NCBI GenBank assembly: GCA_021325095.1
Contig: JAJPHV010000088.1
Location: 62,001 to 126,000, forward strand
Reading direction: 5' to 3'
Origin: Chloroflexota bacterium
GTDB lineage: Bacteria; Chloroflexota; Anaerolineae; Aggregatilineales; UBA2796
DNA length: 64,000 nucleotides
The translations under genes and the position numbers were made by a program. Of the stretch, positions 8,792 through 16,320 are shown piece after piece. The stretch's first letter is position 1. Every line of letters starts with the position of its first letter. The notes beneath the pieces are model-generated. The model ran no database searches. It was not told the origin of the DNA and worked only from the letters and a program-made list of their open reading frames with translations.

Positions 8792-10588
8792 ATGCTCAAA
8801 GGCTATCGCGGCCCGCTGCTGGCGCTGCTGCTGTCTGTCGTGCTGCTAGGGGCCGTCATCGTCACCCGCCCGCCCGACGTGGTCTCGACGCCCCCGCCGG
8901 TGCAGACGGCGCTGCCGCCTACCGCCACGCTGTTGCCCACGCTGACGCCCGCGCCGACCATCCCTTTTCAACAGCTTGATACCGCCACGCTGCACGAAGC
9001 AGTGGTTGGCTGTTTCAAAAAGCTGAACCCGCTCCTGGTCGGCTACAACCAGACGGACCGCGACATCACCTCCCTTATCTTCGAGGGGCTGGCGACGACC
9101 AACGCCTACGGTATCCCCGTCCCCGATCTGGCTGCGTCGTGGCTCGTCTCAAGCGACGGATTGGTCTACGCTGTCAAGCTGCGGACGGACGTGCTCTGGC
9201 AGGATGGTATCCCCTTCACCAGCGCCGACGTGCTGTTTACCATCAAGCTGATGCAAGACCCGGCTTTCCCCGGCCCCACCGATCTGCACCGCTTCTGGGA
9301 AACGGTCAATGTGGAGGCCCTGGACGAGCACACCGTTCGCTTCACGCTGGCGCAGCCGCTGGCTGCCTTTCTGGACTACCTGCGCATCGGCATCGTGCCT
9401 GAACACGCACTCCGAAACACACCCGCCGCCAACCTCCTATCTCATCCCTTCAACCTGTCTCCCGTCGGCACAGGCCCTTACCAGTTCGATGCCTTGCTCG
9501 GCAACGGCAGCCAGATCACGGGCATCCGCCTCCGGCTGGCGGCGACTTACCGGCAGCGACCCGAAGGCAAGGACGGTTACGCGCTCAGTCAGATCGTCTT
9601 CCACTGCGCGCCCTCCTTCAACGACGCGATTGCGGCCTTCCAGCGCGGCGAGGTGAACAGCATCAGCGAGCTGCCGCCCGATGCGCTTGAACAGGTGTCC
9701 GCGCTTACTCAGTTGACGATCTACACCGCCTACCGCCCGGCCTTCGGGGCAGTCATCTACAACTGGCAGCGCGGCGAGGTCGGCTTCTTCCGCGATTTCC
9801 GGATGCGGCAGGCTCTCTCGCGCAGCGTAGATCGCACGGCGCTGGTCAATAAATTCATGGCCGGGCGGGCCGTCCCCGCCGACAGCCCGATCATTCCCGG
9901 CTCGTGGGCGCGCGCCAGCGACGTGTCCTGTCCGGGCTACAGCCCCGACAATCCCAACGCAGCCCAGACGCTGCTGTCCCAGGTACAGATTCTGCCCACC
10001 CCCGCCCTGGACGCTGCGCCGCCCGCCACACAGGCCGCCACCACCGATGCGAAGGCGACTGCCCCCGCCGCTCCCACCGCACCGCCCGACTTCCGCTTCC
10101 AACTGCTGGTCAACAATGACCCGGCGCTGGCGAACATGGCTGCCGAGATCGTCAACGCCTGGAATAAACTGGGCCTGCACGTCAGCGTCGTGGTCGTCGA
10201 TACGGCTACCTTCAAGGAGCGCCTCGTCGCCGGGAACTTTGACGCGGCGCTGGTCGAACTCAACCTGGCTCCCAACGCCGACCCTGACCCGTACAGCTTG
10301 TGGCGGCAGATTCCCAAAGACGGCGGCCTGAACTTCGGCGGGATGAACGAACGCCGTCTCAGCGAACTGGTCGAGTCGGCCCGCCGCGAAGTCAATGGCA
10401 TTCACCGCGCCGAACTGTATCACGACTTCCAGAAGTTGTTCTGTGAACGGGCATCGGCGCTGCTGCTGTATTATCCCGTCTATACCTATGGCGCGGACAG
10501 CCGGATCGCGGGCATTCAGCTTGGCTTCATGAGCAACCCGGCGGATCGCTTCCGCACCATCCAGGACTGGCGCTTCGTGCAGCCATAA
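8792..10588 (+). CDS. ABC transporter substrate-binding protein, oligopeptide type (second copy)
   Basis: Binding protein of the SBP_bac_5 family, 598 residues. The ATG at 8792 has TGAGGAGA 9 bases upstream and starts a hydrophobic export segment (LLALLLSVVLLGAVIV), followed by a Pro/Thr-rich spacer up to about residue 55. Family blocks: LNPLLVGYNQTDRDITSLIFEGL, shortened here to its core DRDITSLIFEGL, then GTGPYQFDALLG and FRDFRMRQALSRSVDR. An Ala/Pro/Thr-rich insert (about residues 408-430) splits the C-terminal lobe, which is unusual. There is no adjacent permease or ATPase. It is distinct in sequence from the binding protein at 1485-3290, so not a recent duplicate. Ligand unknown. Confidence 0.9.
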   Translation: MLKGYRGPLLALLLSVVLLGAVIVTRPPDVVSTPPPVQTALPPTATLLPTLTPAPTIPFQQLDTATLHEAVVGCFKKLNPLLVGYNQTDRDITSLIFEGLATTNAYGIPVPDLAASWLVSSDGLVYAVKLRTDVLWQDGIPFTSADVLFTIKLMQDPAFPGPTDLHRFWETVNVEALDEHTVRFTLAQPLAAFLDYLRIGIVPEHALRNTPAANLLSHPFNLSPVGTGPYQFDALLGNGSQITGIRLRLAATYRQRPEGKDGYALSQIVFHCAPSFNDAIAAFQRGEVNSISELPPDALEQVSALTQLTIYTAYRPAFGAVIYNWQRGEVGFFRDFRMRQALSRSVDRTALVNKFMAGRAVPADSPIIPGSWARASDVSCPGYSPDNPNAAQTLLSQVQILPTPALDAAPPATQAATTDAKATAPAAPTAPPDFRFQLLVNNDPALANMAAEIVNAWNKLGLHVSVVVVDTATFKERLVAGNFDAALVELNLAPNADPDPYSLWRQIPKDGGLNFGGMNERRLSELVESARREVNGIHRAELYHDFQKLFCERASALLLYYPVYTYGADSRIAGIQLGFMSNPADRFRTIQDWRFVQP

Positions 10589-10603
10589 GCATTTTGCCAG
10601 CCC

Positions 10604-10632
10604 TTGACATCATCGAACAGATGTGCTATCAT
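10604..10632 (+). promoter_or_regulatory. Consensus sigma-70 type promoter with no sense gene downstream
   Basis: TTGACA at 10604-10609, a 17-base spacer, and TATCAT at 10627-10632. It points right, where the next gene (10718-11101) is on the opposite strand. A palindromic repeat follows at 10650-10693. Confidence 0.6.
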
Positions 10633-10649
10633 GTTCGTCCGCTTTCCCT

Positions 10650-10694
10650 CAATAGCCCCCTCTCTGCGCAGAGAGGGGGTTGGGGCGAGGTAAA
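10650..10694. repeat. Palindromic intergenic repeat, copy 5
   Basis: CCCCCTCTCTGCGCAGAGAGGGGG is a near-perfect hairpin (written here as CCCCCTCTCTG / CAGAGAGGGGG), followed by TTGGGGCGAGGTAAAC. It lies between convergent genes and 20 bases downstream of a consensus promoter. Confidence 0.75.
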
Positions 10695-10717
10695 CCCTGC
10701 CTGATCGCACCTGCTTA

Positions 10718-11101
10718 TCAGGTGATCAGGCTGGATACGTGGGCAATTAAGTCTTGCGGTAAGACAGGCTTGGTCAGGAAGCTGTCGATGTCCGCCTCGA
10801 AGTTCTTGGAGGCAAAGTAACTGCGCGCATAGGCCGTCAGAATGATGATGATCGTATGCCTGCCCGGTGGTTCCAGGCGGCGTATTTCGGCGGCCACGTC
10901 GAAACCGCTCATGCCCGGCATGGCAACGTCGAGGATGATCACCTCCGGCTGGTGCGCTGCGAACAGTTCCAGAGCCGTTTCGCCGTTGAATGCGGTCAGG
11001 GCCGTCAGACCCTGCTCCCGCATGGTGAGCGCACACAGCTTGCACAGCGGTTCGTCGTCGTCCACGACCAGAACTTTGATGGGGGTAGCTGAACTCGTCA
11101 T
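10718..11101 (-). CDS. Single-domain response regulator (CheY-like)
   Basis: 127-residue receiver-only protein from ATG 11099-11101. It shows the acidic cluster VLVVDDDEP, the phospho-acceptor Asp in VIILDVAMPGMSGFD, the Thr in IILTAYA and the Lys in FLTKPVLP. There is no output domain, so it probably acts by protein contact or in a phosphorelay. No histidine kinase is adjacent; the nearest ones in the window are at 29.1 and 58.9 kb. An upstream in-frame extension to 11164 exists; neither start has a strong Shine-Dalgarno site. A consensus promoter at 10604 points at this gene from the antisense side. Confidence 0.9.
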   Translation of the reverse strand: MTSSATPIKVLVVDDDEPLCKLCALTMREQGLTALTAFNGETALELFAAHQPEVIILDVAMPGMSGFDVAAEIRRLEPPGRHTIIIILTAYARSYFASKNFEADIDSFLTKPVLPQDLIAHVSSLIT

Positions 11102-11274
11102 TCGCAAATTTTCCAGGGATGTATCGTCGGCGATGATGGCGCCACCCATTATATCCCATTCCAATTATGCCCTTCCCTGCTCATGACTTTTTGATTCGGA
11201 CGGCGCTGTGAGCAGCCCGCTGAAGCGGACTGCGTGGATTCAGCCCGATGCTTTAGCGTCGGGCGCAAGTTCCC

Positions 11275-12030
11275 TCACGGTGCTTCGATATTCTCTCGAA
11301 TCTGGTGAACCAGCGCGCCGAAATCCGGGGCATGAACCATGTCCAGCCTGCGCGGCCTGGGCAGCGGAATGGTCAGGTCAGCACGCAGACGGCCCGGCCT
11401 GCGGCTCATGACCAGCACCCGATCTGCAATGAACACGGCTTCCGTGATGCTGTGCGTGACCATGATCGCCGTCTTGCGCTCGCTGGCCCAGAGCTGCATC
11501 AGGTCAAGCTGCATCTGTTCGCGGGTCAGGGCATCCAGCGCGCCGAACGGCTCGTCCAGCAGCAGCACGTCGGGGTTGTAGATCAGCGCGCGCCCGATGG
11601 CGACCCGCTGCGCCATCCCGCCCGACAGTTCAGAGGGGTACGCGCCGCCGAAGCCGCCCAGCCCGATGCGCTGCAACACCGCATTCGCCTGCAACGTTCG
11701 TGTCTGTGCGTCGGCGCCGGCCAGTTCCAGGGGCAGTGCCAGGTTGTCCAGCACCGTTCGCCAGGGCATCAGGTTCGACTGCTGGAAGACCAGCCCGACG
11801 CGCCGTTGCGGTTTGCGGATGGGCATTCCATCCAGCGTCACGATGCCCATCGATGGCGTCAGCAGTCCGGCAATGATGCGCAGCAGGGTGCTTTTGCCAC
11901 AGCCGCTTGGCCCGATCAGGCACACAAACTCCCCTGGCCTGACCTGGAAGGAGATCGGGGCCAGTGCCTCCAGCGCGCCTGTGCCGTCTGGCCCCACAAA
12001 ATGATGGGCGACGTTCTCAACCCGCAGCAT
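11275..12030 (-). CDS. ribZ: ABC transporter ATP-binding protein, probable riboflavin importer
   Basis: 251-residue ATPase of the SsuB/TauB/ThiZ type. It has Walker A GPSGCGKST, Q-loop VFQQSNLMPWRT, signature LSGGMAQR, Walker B VLLLDEPFGALD and the switch His in MVTHSITEA. The ATG at 12028-12030 overlaps the end of the binding-protein gene by 14 bases, so the two are probably translationally coupled. It is the third gene of the operon behind the FMN riboswitch. On its own the protein would be called a nitrate/sulfonate/thiamine-precursor importer ATPase. The riboflavin role, and the symbol, come from the riboswitch and from known Chloroflexi RibXY systems. Confidence 0.85.
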   Translation of the reverse strand: MLRVENVAHHFVGPDGTGALEALAPISFQVRPGEFVCLIGPSGCGKSTLLRIIAGLLTPSMGIVTLDGMPIRKPQRRVGLVFQQSNLMPWRTVLDNLALPLELAGADAQTRTLQANAVLQRIGLGGFGGAYPSELSGGMAQRVAIGRALIYNPDVLLLDEPFGALDALTREQMQLDLMQLWASERKTAIMVTHSITEAVFIADRVLVMSRRPGRLRADLTIPLPRPRRLDMVHAPDFGALVHQIRENIEAP

Positions 12031-13048
12031 CAGTAGCCTGGGCGGTTGGTATGCCGCCCGGTACAGCACTCGGCGCGGGCAGGTAATCGTTGCTGAACAC
12101 CTTGCTCAGGTCTACCGGTTCCTTGACCAGCCCCATCGCCTGCAAGGTATCCAGGGTGAGCTTCCAGGCCGCCGGATCGCTGTAGCCGAGATGATCGGTC
12201 TTCCACAGTTCGAGGGAGTTGGTCAGCACCGCGTATTGCACCGGATCGTCGGCCTTCAGGTTCTCGACGTATTTGCGGCTGATGTCGTAGGCGGCTTTCG
12301 GATCGGCCAGCGTGTCGGCCAGGCCCTTCGCCAGCGCCGCAGTCATGCCTCGCACCAGGTCGGGTTTGTCCTTGAGCGTCGTCTCGTTGGTCATCAGACC
12401 GTTGGAGACAATGTTGGCATAATCGGCGATCTGGATGACCCGCACTTTGAAGCACTGGCTCTCGATCTGCGCCGGTTCGTTGGCGATGTAGATCACCGAG
12501 GCATCCACCTGCCTGCCGCACACCACAGGCGCGGTGTCGAAACCGATAGCTTTCACGTCTTTCAGATCGCTCTCTTTGATCCCGGCGGCATTCAGCAATG
12601 CCTGAAGGCCAACGTAGCTTGCGCCAAACTTGCCCGGCACACCAACCACGTGCCCGGCCAGGTCTTTCGGCTCCTTGATGTCCGAGTCGGCGGGGACGAC
12701 CACACCCACCGGGAAACGCTGATACCAGCGGAACACGTAGACAACGGGCGCGCCCTGTGTCCGCGCCAGGATGACCTGCTCGCCGCTGATCAGCCCGAAT
12801 TGCAGCTTGTTGGTGGCAATGCGTGTCACGCCGTCCGTTTCGTCAAAGCTGTTTTCGAGCGTCAGGTCGATCCCGGCCTGTTTGAAGTAGCCGCGCTCCA
12901 TCGCCACGTAGACGGGCGCGAACTGCACGTTGGGGATGTAGCCCAGGAACAGCGTGACCGGCGTCATCGCCTGCCCAGATGCGGGCACAGCCGCCAACCC
13001 CACTGTAAGCACGAGAATGATCGACAGTAACCTGAACAACCGAACCAT
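12017..13048 (-). CDS. ribY: ABC transporter substrate-binding protein, ThiY/NMT1-like, probable riboflavin-binding
   Basis: 343-residue exported binding protein. The start chosen is ATG 13046-13048, with AAGGAG 8-13 bases upstream, giving a clean signal peptide (RLLSIILVLTVGLAAVPASG). An ATG seven codons earlier lacks such a site. The NMT1/THI5-like fold is seen in FLGYIPNVQFAPVYVAMERG, YFKQAGIDLTLE and GVVVPADSDIKEPKDLAG. In family terms it resembles pyrimidine-precursor binding proteins (ThiY). The FMN riboswitch upstream of the operon points instead to a flavin ligand, as proposed for RibY in Chloroflexi. The symbol follows that inference. Confidence 0.85.
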   Translation of the reverse strand: MVRLFRLLSIILVLTVGLAAVPASGQAMTPVTLFLGYIPNVQFAPVYVAMERGYFKQAGIDLTLENSFDETDGVTRIATNKLQFGLISGEQVILARTQGAPVVYVFRWYQRFPVGVVVPADSDIKEPKDLAGHVVGVPGKFGASYVGLQALLNAAGIKESDLKDVKAIGFDTAPVVCGRQVDASVIYIANEPAQIESQCFKVRVIQIADYANIVSNGLMTNETTLKDKPDLVRGMTAALAKGLADTLADPKAAYDISRKYVENLKADDPVQYAVLTNSLELWKTDHLGYSDPAAWKLTLDTLQAMGLVKEPVDLSKVFSNDYLPAPSAVPGGIPTAQATDAAG

Positions 13049-13085
13049 GAGGCCCTTCTCCTTGAACATAACCGCAAATAAATGA

Positions 13086-13124
13086 CACCCCTCTCCAGCT
13101 GGAGAGGGGTCAGGGGTGAGGTCA
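13086..13124. repeat. Palindromic repeat, copy 6, inside the transporter operon
   Basis: CCCCTCTCCAGCTGGAGAGG is a perfect hairpin, followed by GGTCAGGGGTGAGGTCACC. It occupies most of the 73-base gap between the permease and binding-protein genes and touches the permease stop codon. It could act as an mRNA-stability or attenuation element. Confidence 0.75.
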
Positions 13125-13949
13125 CCGTCCCCGCTGTTGCCAGGCCAGCCAGCGCCGCTCGATGCGCGACACCAGCGTGTACAGGGCCAGGGCCAGCGCC
13201 GTCAGCGTGAAGACGCCGACCAGCACCGATGACGTATCGTAGACGTAGCGCGACGAGTAGATCAGGAAGCCAAGCCCGGCATTGGCGCTGATCGCCTCGC
13301 CCACCACCGCCGCCGCCACGGCCAGCGTCGTGCTGATCTTCAGCCCGCCGAACAGCACAGGCAGCGCCGCCGGGATCTCCAGCCGCGTGAACATCTGCCA
13401 GGGCGTGGCCGTCAGCGAGCGCATCAGGTCACGCAGGTTGGGGTCAACGCTGCGCACGCCAACAATCGTGCTGACCAGCATCGGGAAGAACACGATCAGT
13501 GCGCAGATGATCCCGTTGCTGATCAGGCCGGGGCCGAAGAAGCGGATTAACACGGGCGCAATCGCCACGATGGGCACAGCCTGGAAGCCGACGGCATACG
13601 GGCTGATCACCTGTTCCAGCAGCACGTTTTTGGCAATGCCGTAACCCAGGATAAAGGCGCAGCCGACGCCCAGTGTGAAGCCCAGCGCGATCTCGATCAG
13701 GGTCGTCCCGACGTGCCGGAGCAGCGTGCCGTTGGCGAGGAGCGTGATGAACTGCTGCGCAACGGCCAGCGGCGGCGCAACCACAAAAGCCGCGCCTCGG
13801 TTGTCCAGCGTCAAGAGATACCACAGCAGCAGGACGAGCAGTGCAACCAGCGCGGGCAGCCAGCGCAAACGCCGTGCAGGCCAGTACGTGGCCGCGGGCG
13901 ATGCATTCCGCAGCGATACACGGAGAGATTGATCAACCTGTTCAACCAT
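13122..13949 (-). CDS. ribX: ABC transporter permease, probable riboflavin importer
   Basis: Inner-membrane permease of the BPD_transp_1/SsuC-ThiX family, 275 residues. About six hydrophobic segments are visible (for example LPALVALLVLLLWYLL and LVGVFTLTALALALYTL), and the EAA-type loop is at EAISANAGLGFLIYSS. It is the first gene after the FMN riboswitch. The ATG at 13947-13949 directly follows the U-run of the leader terminator and has no clear Shine-Dalgarno sequence, so the true start is uncertain and could lie a few codons in. With the binding protein and ATPase downstream it completes an importer. Confidence 0.88.
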   Translation of the reverse strand: MVEQVDQSLRVSLRNASPAATYWPARRLRWLPALVALLVLLLWYLLTLDNRGAAFVVAPPLAVAQQFITLLANGTLLRHVGTTLIEIALGFTLGVGCAFILGYGIAKNVLLEQVISPYAVGFQAVPIVAIAPVLIRFFGPGLISNGIICALIVFFPMLVSTIVGVRSVDPNLRDLMRSLTATPWQMFTRLEIPAALPVLFGGLKISTTLAVAAAVVGEAISANAGLGFLIYSSRYVYDTSSVLVGVFTLTALALALYTLVSRIERRWLAWQQRGR

Positions 13950-13984
13950 AAAAAGGCCCCGCTGTCCAGGCAGACAACGGGGCA
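13950..13984 (-). terminator. Riboswitch-linked intrinsic terminator
   Basis: On the minus strand GCCCCGTTGTC and GACAGCGGGGC form a stem of about 11 pairs, followed by CCTTTTT. The U-run ends at the ATG of the permease gene. A GCAGAC just after the riboswitch P1 strand can pair with GTCTGC in the left arm, offering a possible antiterminator. This fits transcriptional attenuation by FMN. Confidence 0.75.
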
Positions 13985-14088
13985 CGGGGACGCAAAGCAA
14001 ATCACCCGAACGGAAGCCGTTCAGGAGGCGCTCTACGTGCAAGCGCAACAAACCTGGAATGCCAACGTACTGCGACCAGGTCTGCGCT

Positions 14089-14233
14089 ACCTTCTCCCAT
14101 CCGGACTATCACCGTCGGCTTCGGCCTTGAACCGAATCCACCGCTTGCCGTGTCATCCACAGGCTTGCGGGTCGCGGGCTTGACGCTGCGAGCGTCCTAC
14201 CGCCGGTAGAGACTTTCACTCTGCCCCGAAGGT
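14089..14233 (-). ncRNA. FMN riboswitch (RFN element)
   Basis: Read on the minus strand, the conserved RFN blocks occur in order: CTTCGGGGCAG-GTGAAA, CTACCGGCGGTAG, AGCCCGCGA, a variable helix, GGTGGATTCGG, GCCGAAGCCGACGGTGATAG, and GTCCGGATGGGAGAAGGT. P1 forms from ACCTTC and GAAGGT at the two ends. The class binds flavin mononucleotide and normally turns off riboflavin synthesis or uptake genes. Here it precedes a three-gene ABC importer, with a terminator about 105 bases downstream. Confidence 0.96.
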
Positions 14234-14256
14234 CTGCACGATCAATTGTGTAAGGA

Positions 14257-14285
14257 ATTATAGCAGCTTTACGGTAAAATACCAA
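14257..14285 (-). promoter_or_regulatory. Promoter of the FMN-riboswitch operon
   Basis: On the minus strand TTGGTA (14285-14280), a 17-base spacer and a perfect TATAAT (14262-14257). The expected transcript start, near 14250, is about 17 bases before the riboswitch. Confidence 0.75.
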
Positions 14286-14334
14286 ATTCGCCGGATCAGT
14301 ATTTCGTAGCGTTTGCGGCGCTAGAGGGGGTAGC

Positions 14335-15234
14335 TTGCAGAACCAGTATAAGATCGAAGCGGAGCGCAAATGGGATCGCGCGCGCCGTCGAGCGTTCTGG
14401 GCCAGGCTACGTGCCCACCTGGGCAGCAAGCCCGCCGCCCTGCTGGACTTCAACGATGTTGCGCAGCGCCTTCGGCTGAGGAACACGCGCTACCGGGGCA
14501 TCGATATGATCCCGCTCGATCACATCATCGGGTCGATGGGACGCTATAACGACTTCACCGGCGCGTTTTTGCCGACCCGTGAGGAGATGGGCGAACGCTG
14601 GCGGCGTGTGGCTGCCATCAGCCTTGACCCGAACAAGAGTCTGCCGCCCATCGAAGTCTACAAGATTGGCGCGTGGTACTTTATCCGGGACGGCCATCAC
14701 CGCGTCTCGGTGGCCCAGCAGATGGGCGTGCGCCTGATCGAGGCCGCCATCTGGGAATATTCCGACCTGAACCCATCTTCCACCGAGGGCATTGAGACAC
14801 TGCTCATCGAGGCCGAGGAGCGGCAGTTCATGGAGCAGACCCGCCTTCACGAACTGCGCCCCGGCAGCGACCTCCGGCTGACCTCGCCCGGCGGTTACGA
14901 CGAGATGTTGTGCCAGATCGCCTGTCACCAGGATGCCTTACGCCAGATCGACGAGACAGAGATCAGCTATGAGGAGGCCGTCACCGCCTGGTACGACATG
15001 CTCTACGAGAGCACCGTGCAGTTGATCAAGCAGTCGGGCGTGCTCGAACTCTTCCCGAATCGCACTGCCGCCGACTTCTTCGTCTGGACGATGCAGCACC
15101 ACCAGGAACTCACCGAGCGCTACAGTCGGCCCGTCTTCATCGGCGACGCCATCAAGGATTTCCGGACTCAGAACCTACGCACAATGGCCTGGTGGCTGTG
15201 GTGCGAACTGCGGCAGCGCGTGCTAGGCCGCTGA
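14335..15234 (+). CDS. ParB-like nuclease-domain protein of unknown role
   Basis: 299 residues from a TTG start at 14335, supported by AGAGGGGG 6 bases upstream. Residues about 95-140 contain a ParB/Srx-type core: LPPIEVYKIGAWYFIRDGHH followed by RVSVAQQMG, the usual place for nucleotide/ATP contacts in ParB-like domains. The rest is soluble and helical, with a charged N-terminal segment and Trp/Tyr-rich stretches near the C terminus (MAWWLWCELRQRV). It lacks the helix-turn-helix and partner-binding parts of chromosomal ParB, and there is no parA or parS next to it, so a segregation role is unlikely. It is divergent from the riboflavin operon. Function unknown. Confidence 0.8.
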   Translation: MQNQYKIEAERKWDRARRRAFWARLRAHLGSKPAALLDFNDVAQRLRLRNTRYRGIDMIPLDHIIGSMGRYNDFTGAFLPTREEMGERWRRVAAISLDPNKSLPPIEVYKIGAWYFIRDGHHRVSVAQQMGVRLIEAAIWEYSDLNPSSTEGIETLLIEAEERQFMEQTRLHELRPGSDLRLTSPGGYDEMLCQIACHQDALRQIDETEISYEEAVTAWYDMLYESTVQLIKQSGVLELFPNRTAADFFVWTMQHHQELTERYSRPVFIGDAIKDFRTQNLRTMAWWLWCELRQRVLGR

Positions 15235-15294
15235 GAGCCACGCCTTTTGGCTCGTCCTTGCCCGATAATATCTACGATTTCCGGTAAGGGCTTG

Positions 15295-16320
15295 CTACGC
15301 CGTCGCGTCGGCCAGCCGCTGGCCGTACTGCCGCTTGTAGTATTCCAGGTACTCGCCTGTCTTGATCTTGCGCCACCACCACTCGTTTTGCTCGTACCAG
15401 CGCACGGTCTTTTCCATCAGCGTTTCCAGATCGCCGGAGGGCTGCCAGCCGAGCGCCTTGATCTTGTCGCAGGCCAGTGCGTAGCGCCGGTCATGGCCGG
15501 GCCGATCCGCCACGAACCGGATCAGCGATTCCGGCTTGTCGAGCAGCTTCAAGATCAGCCGGGTGATCTCGATATTGTGGCGCTCGTTCTCCCCGCCGAC
15601 GTTGTAGATTTCGCCTGGCCTGCCCTCGTGCAGCACCAGGTCAATCGCGCTGGCGTGGTCGTCCACGTACAGCCAGTCACGCACCTGCATTCCATCGCCG
15701 TAGACGGGCAGCGGGCGGTTGTCAATCGCCTCGGTGATGAACAGCGGCAGCACCTTTTCCGGGTACTGGTATGGGCCGTAGGTGTTGCTGCCGCGCGTCA
15801 CTGTCGTGTGCAGCCCATAGGTGACCTGATAGGCGCGCACCATCATCTCGCCGCCCGCCTTGCTGGCCGAGTAGGGGCTGTTCGGTTGGAGCGGATCGCC
15901 TTCCTTGAAGAAACCCTCGGGAATGCTGCCGTACACCTCATCCGTGCTGACGTGGTGGATGCGGTTCACGCCTAGCAGCCGCGCTTCGTCCAGCAAAATG
16001 TACGTGCCCACCACGTCGGTATGGATGAACGCATCCGGCGCGAGGATGCTGCGATCCACGTGCGACTCGGCGGCGAAGTTCACAATCGTATCGATGCGCT
16101 CCGTCTCGATCAGGCGGCGCACCACCTCCCGATCCGCGATGTCACCGCGCTCGAACTTGAAATTCGGCTCGTCGTGGACGGGCAGCAGGTTGTCCAGATT
16201 GCCCGCGTAGGTCAGCTTGTCCAGGACGATGATCCGGTACTGCGGATATTTCTCGATCATATGGCGGACAAACGCGCTGCCGATGAAACCCGCCCCGCCC
16301 GTGACCAGGATGTTTTGCAT
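15295..16320 (-). CDS. rmlB: dTDP-glucose 4,6-dehydratase
   Basis: Second step of dTDP-sugar synthesis: dTDP-glucose to dTDP-4-keto-6-deoxyglucose, with NAD bound. The 341-residue SDR protein has the Rossmann motif TGGAGFIGSAF, the catalytic STDEVYG, the Tyr-Lys pair YSASKAGGE, and the RGSNTYGPYQYPEK substrate segment. The ATG at 16318-16320 shares one base with the rmlA stop (TAATG), so coupling is likely. It is the last gene of the cpsD-rmlA-rmlB operon. No rmlC or rmlD is adjacent, so the end sugar is unknown. An upstream in-frame extension to 16446 lies inside rmlA and is not used. Confidence 0.96.
   Translation of the reverse strand: MQNILVTGGAGFIGSAFVRHMIEKYPQYRIIVLDKLTYAGNLDNLLPVHDEPNFKFERGDIADREVVRRLIETERIDTIVNFAAESHVDRSILAPDAFIHTDVVGTYILLDEARLLGVNRIHHVSTDEVYGSIPEGFFKEGDPLQPNSPYSASKAGGEMMVRAYQVTYGLHTTVTRGSNTYGPYQYPEKVLPLFITEAIDNRPLPVYGDGMQVRDWLYVDDHASAIDLVLHEGRPGEIYNVGGENERHNIEITRLILKLLDKPESLIRFVADRPGHDRRYALACDKIKALGWQPSGDLETLMEKTVRWYEQNEWWWRKIKTGEYLEYYKRQYGQRLADATA

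Noticed and set aside
11275..13949. Thiamine-precursor transporter (ThiXYZ) assignment
   Set aside because: The leader is clearly an FMN, not a TPP, riboswitch: it has the RFN blocks and lacks the TPP CUGAGA core.
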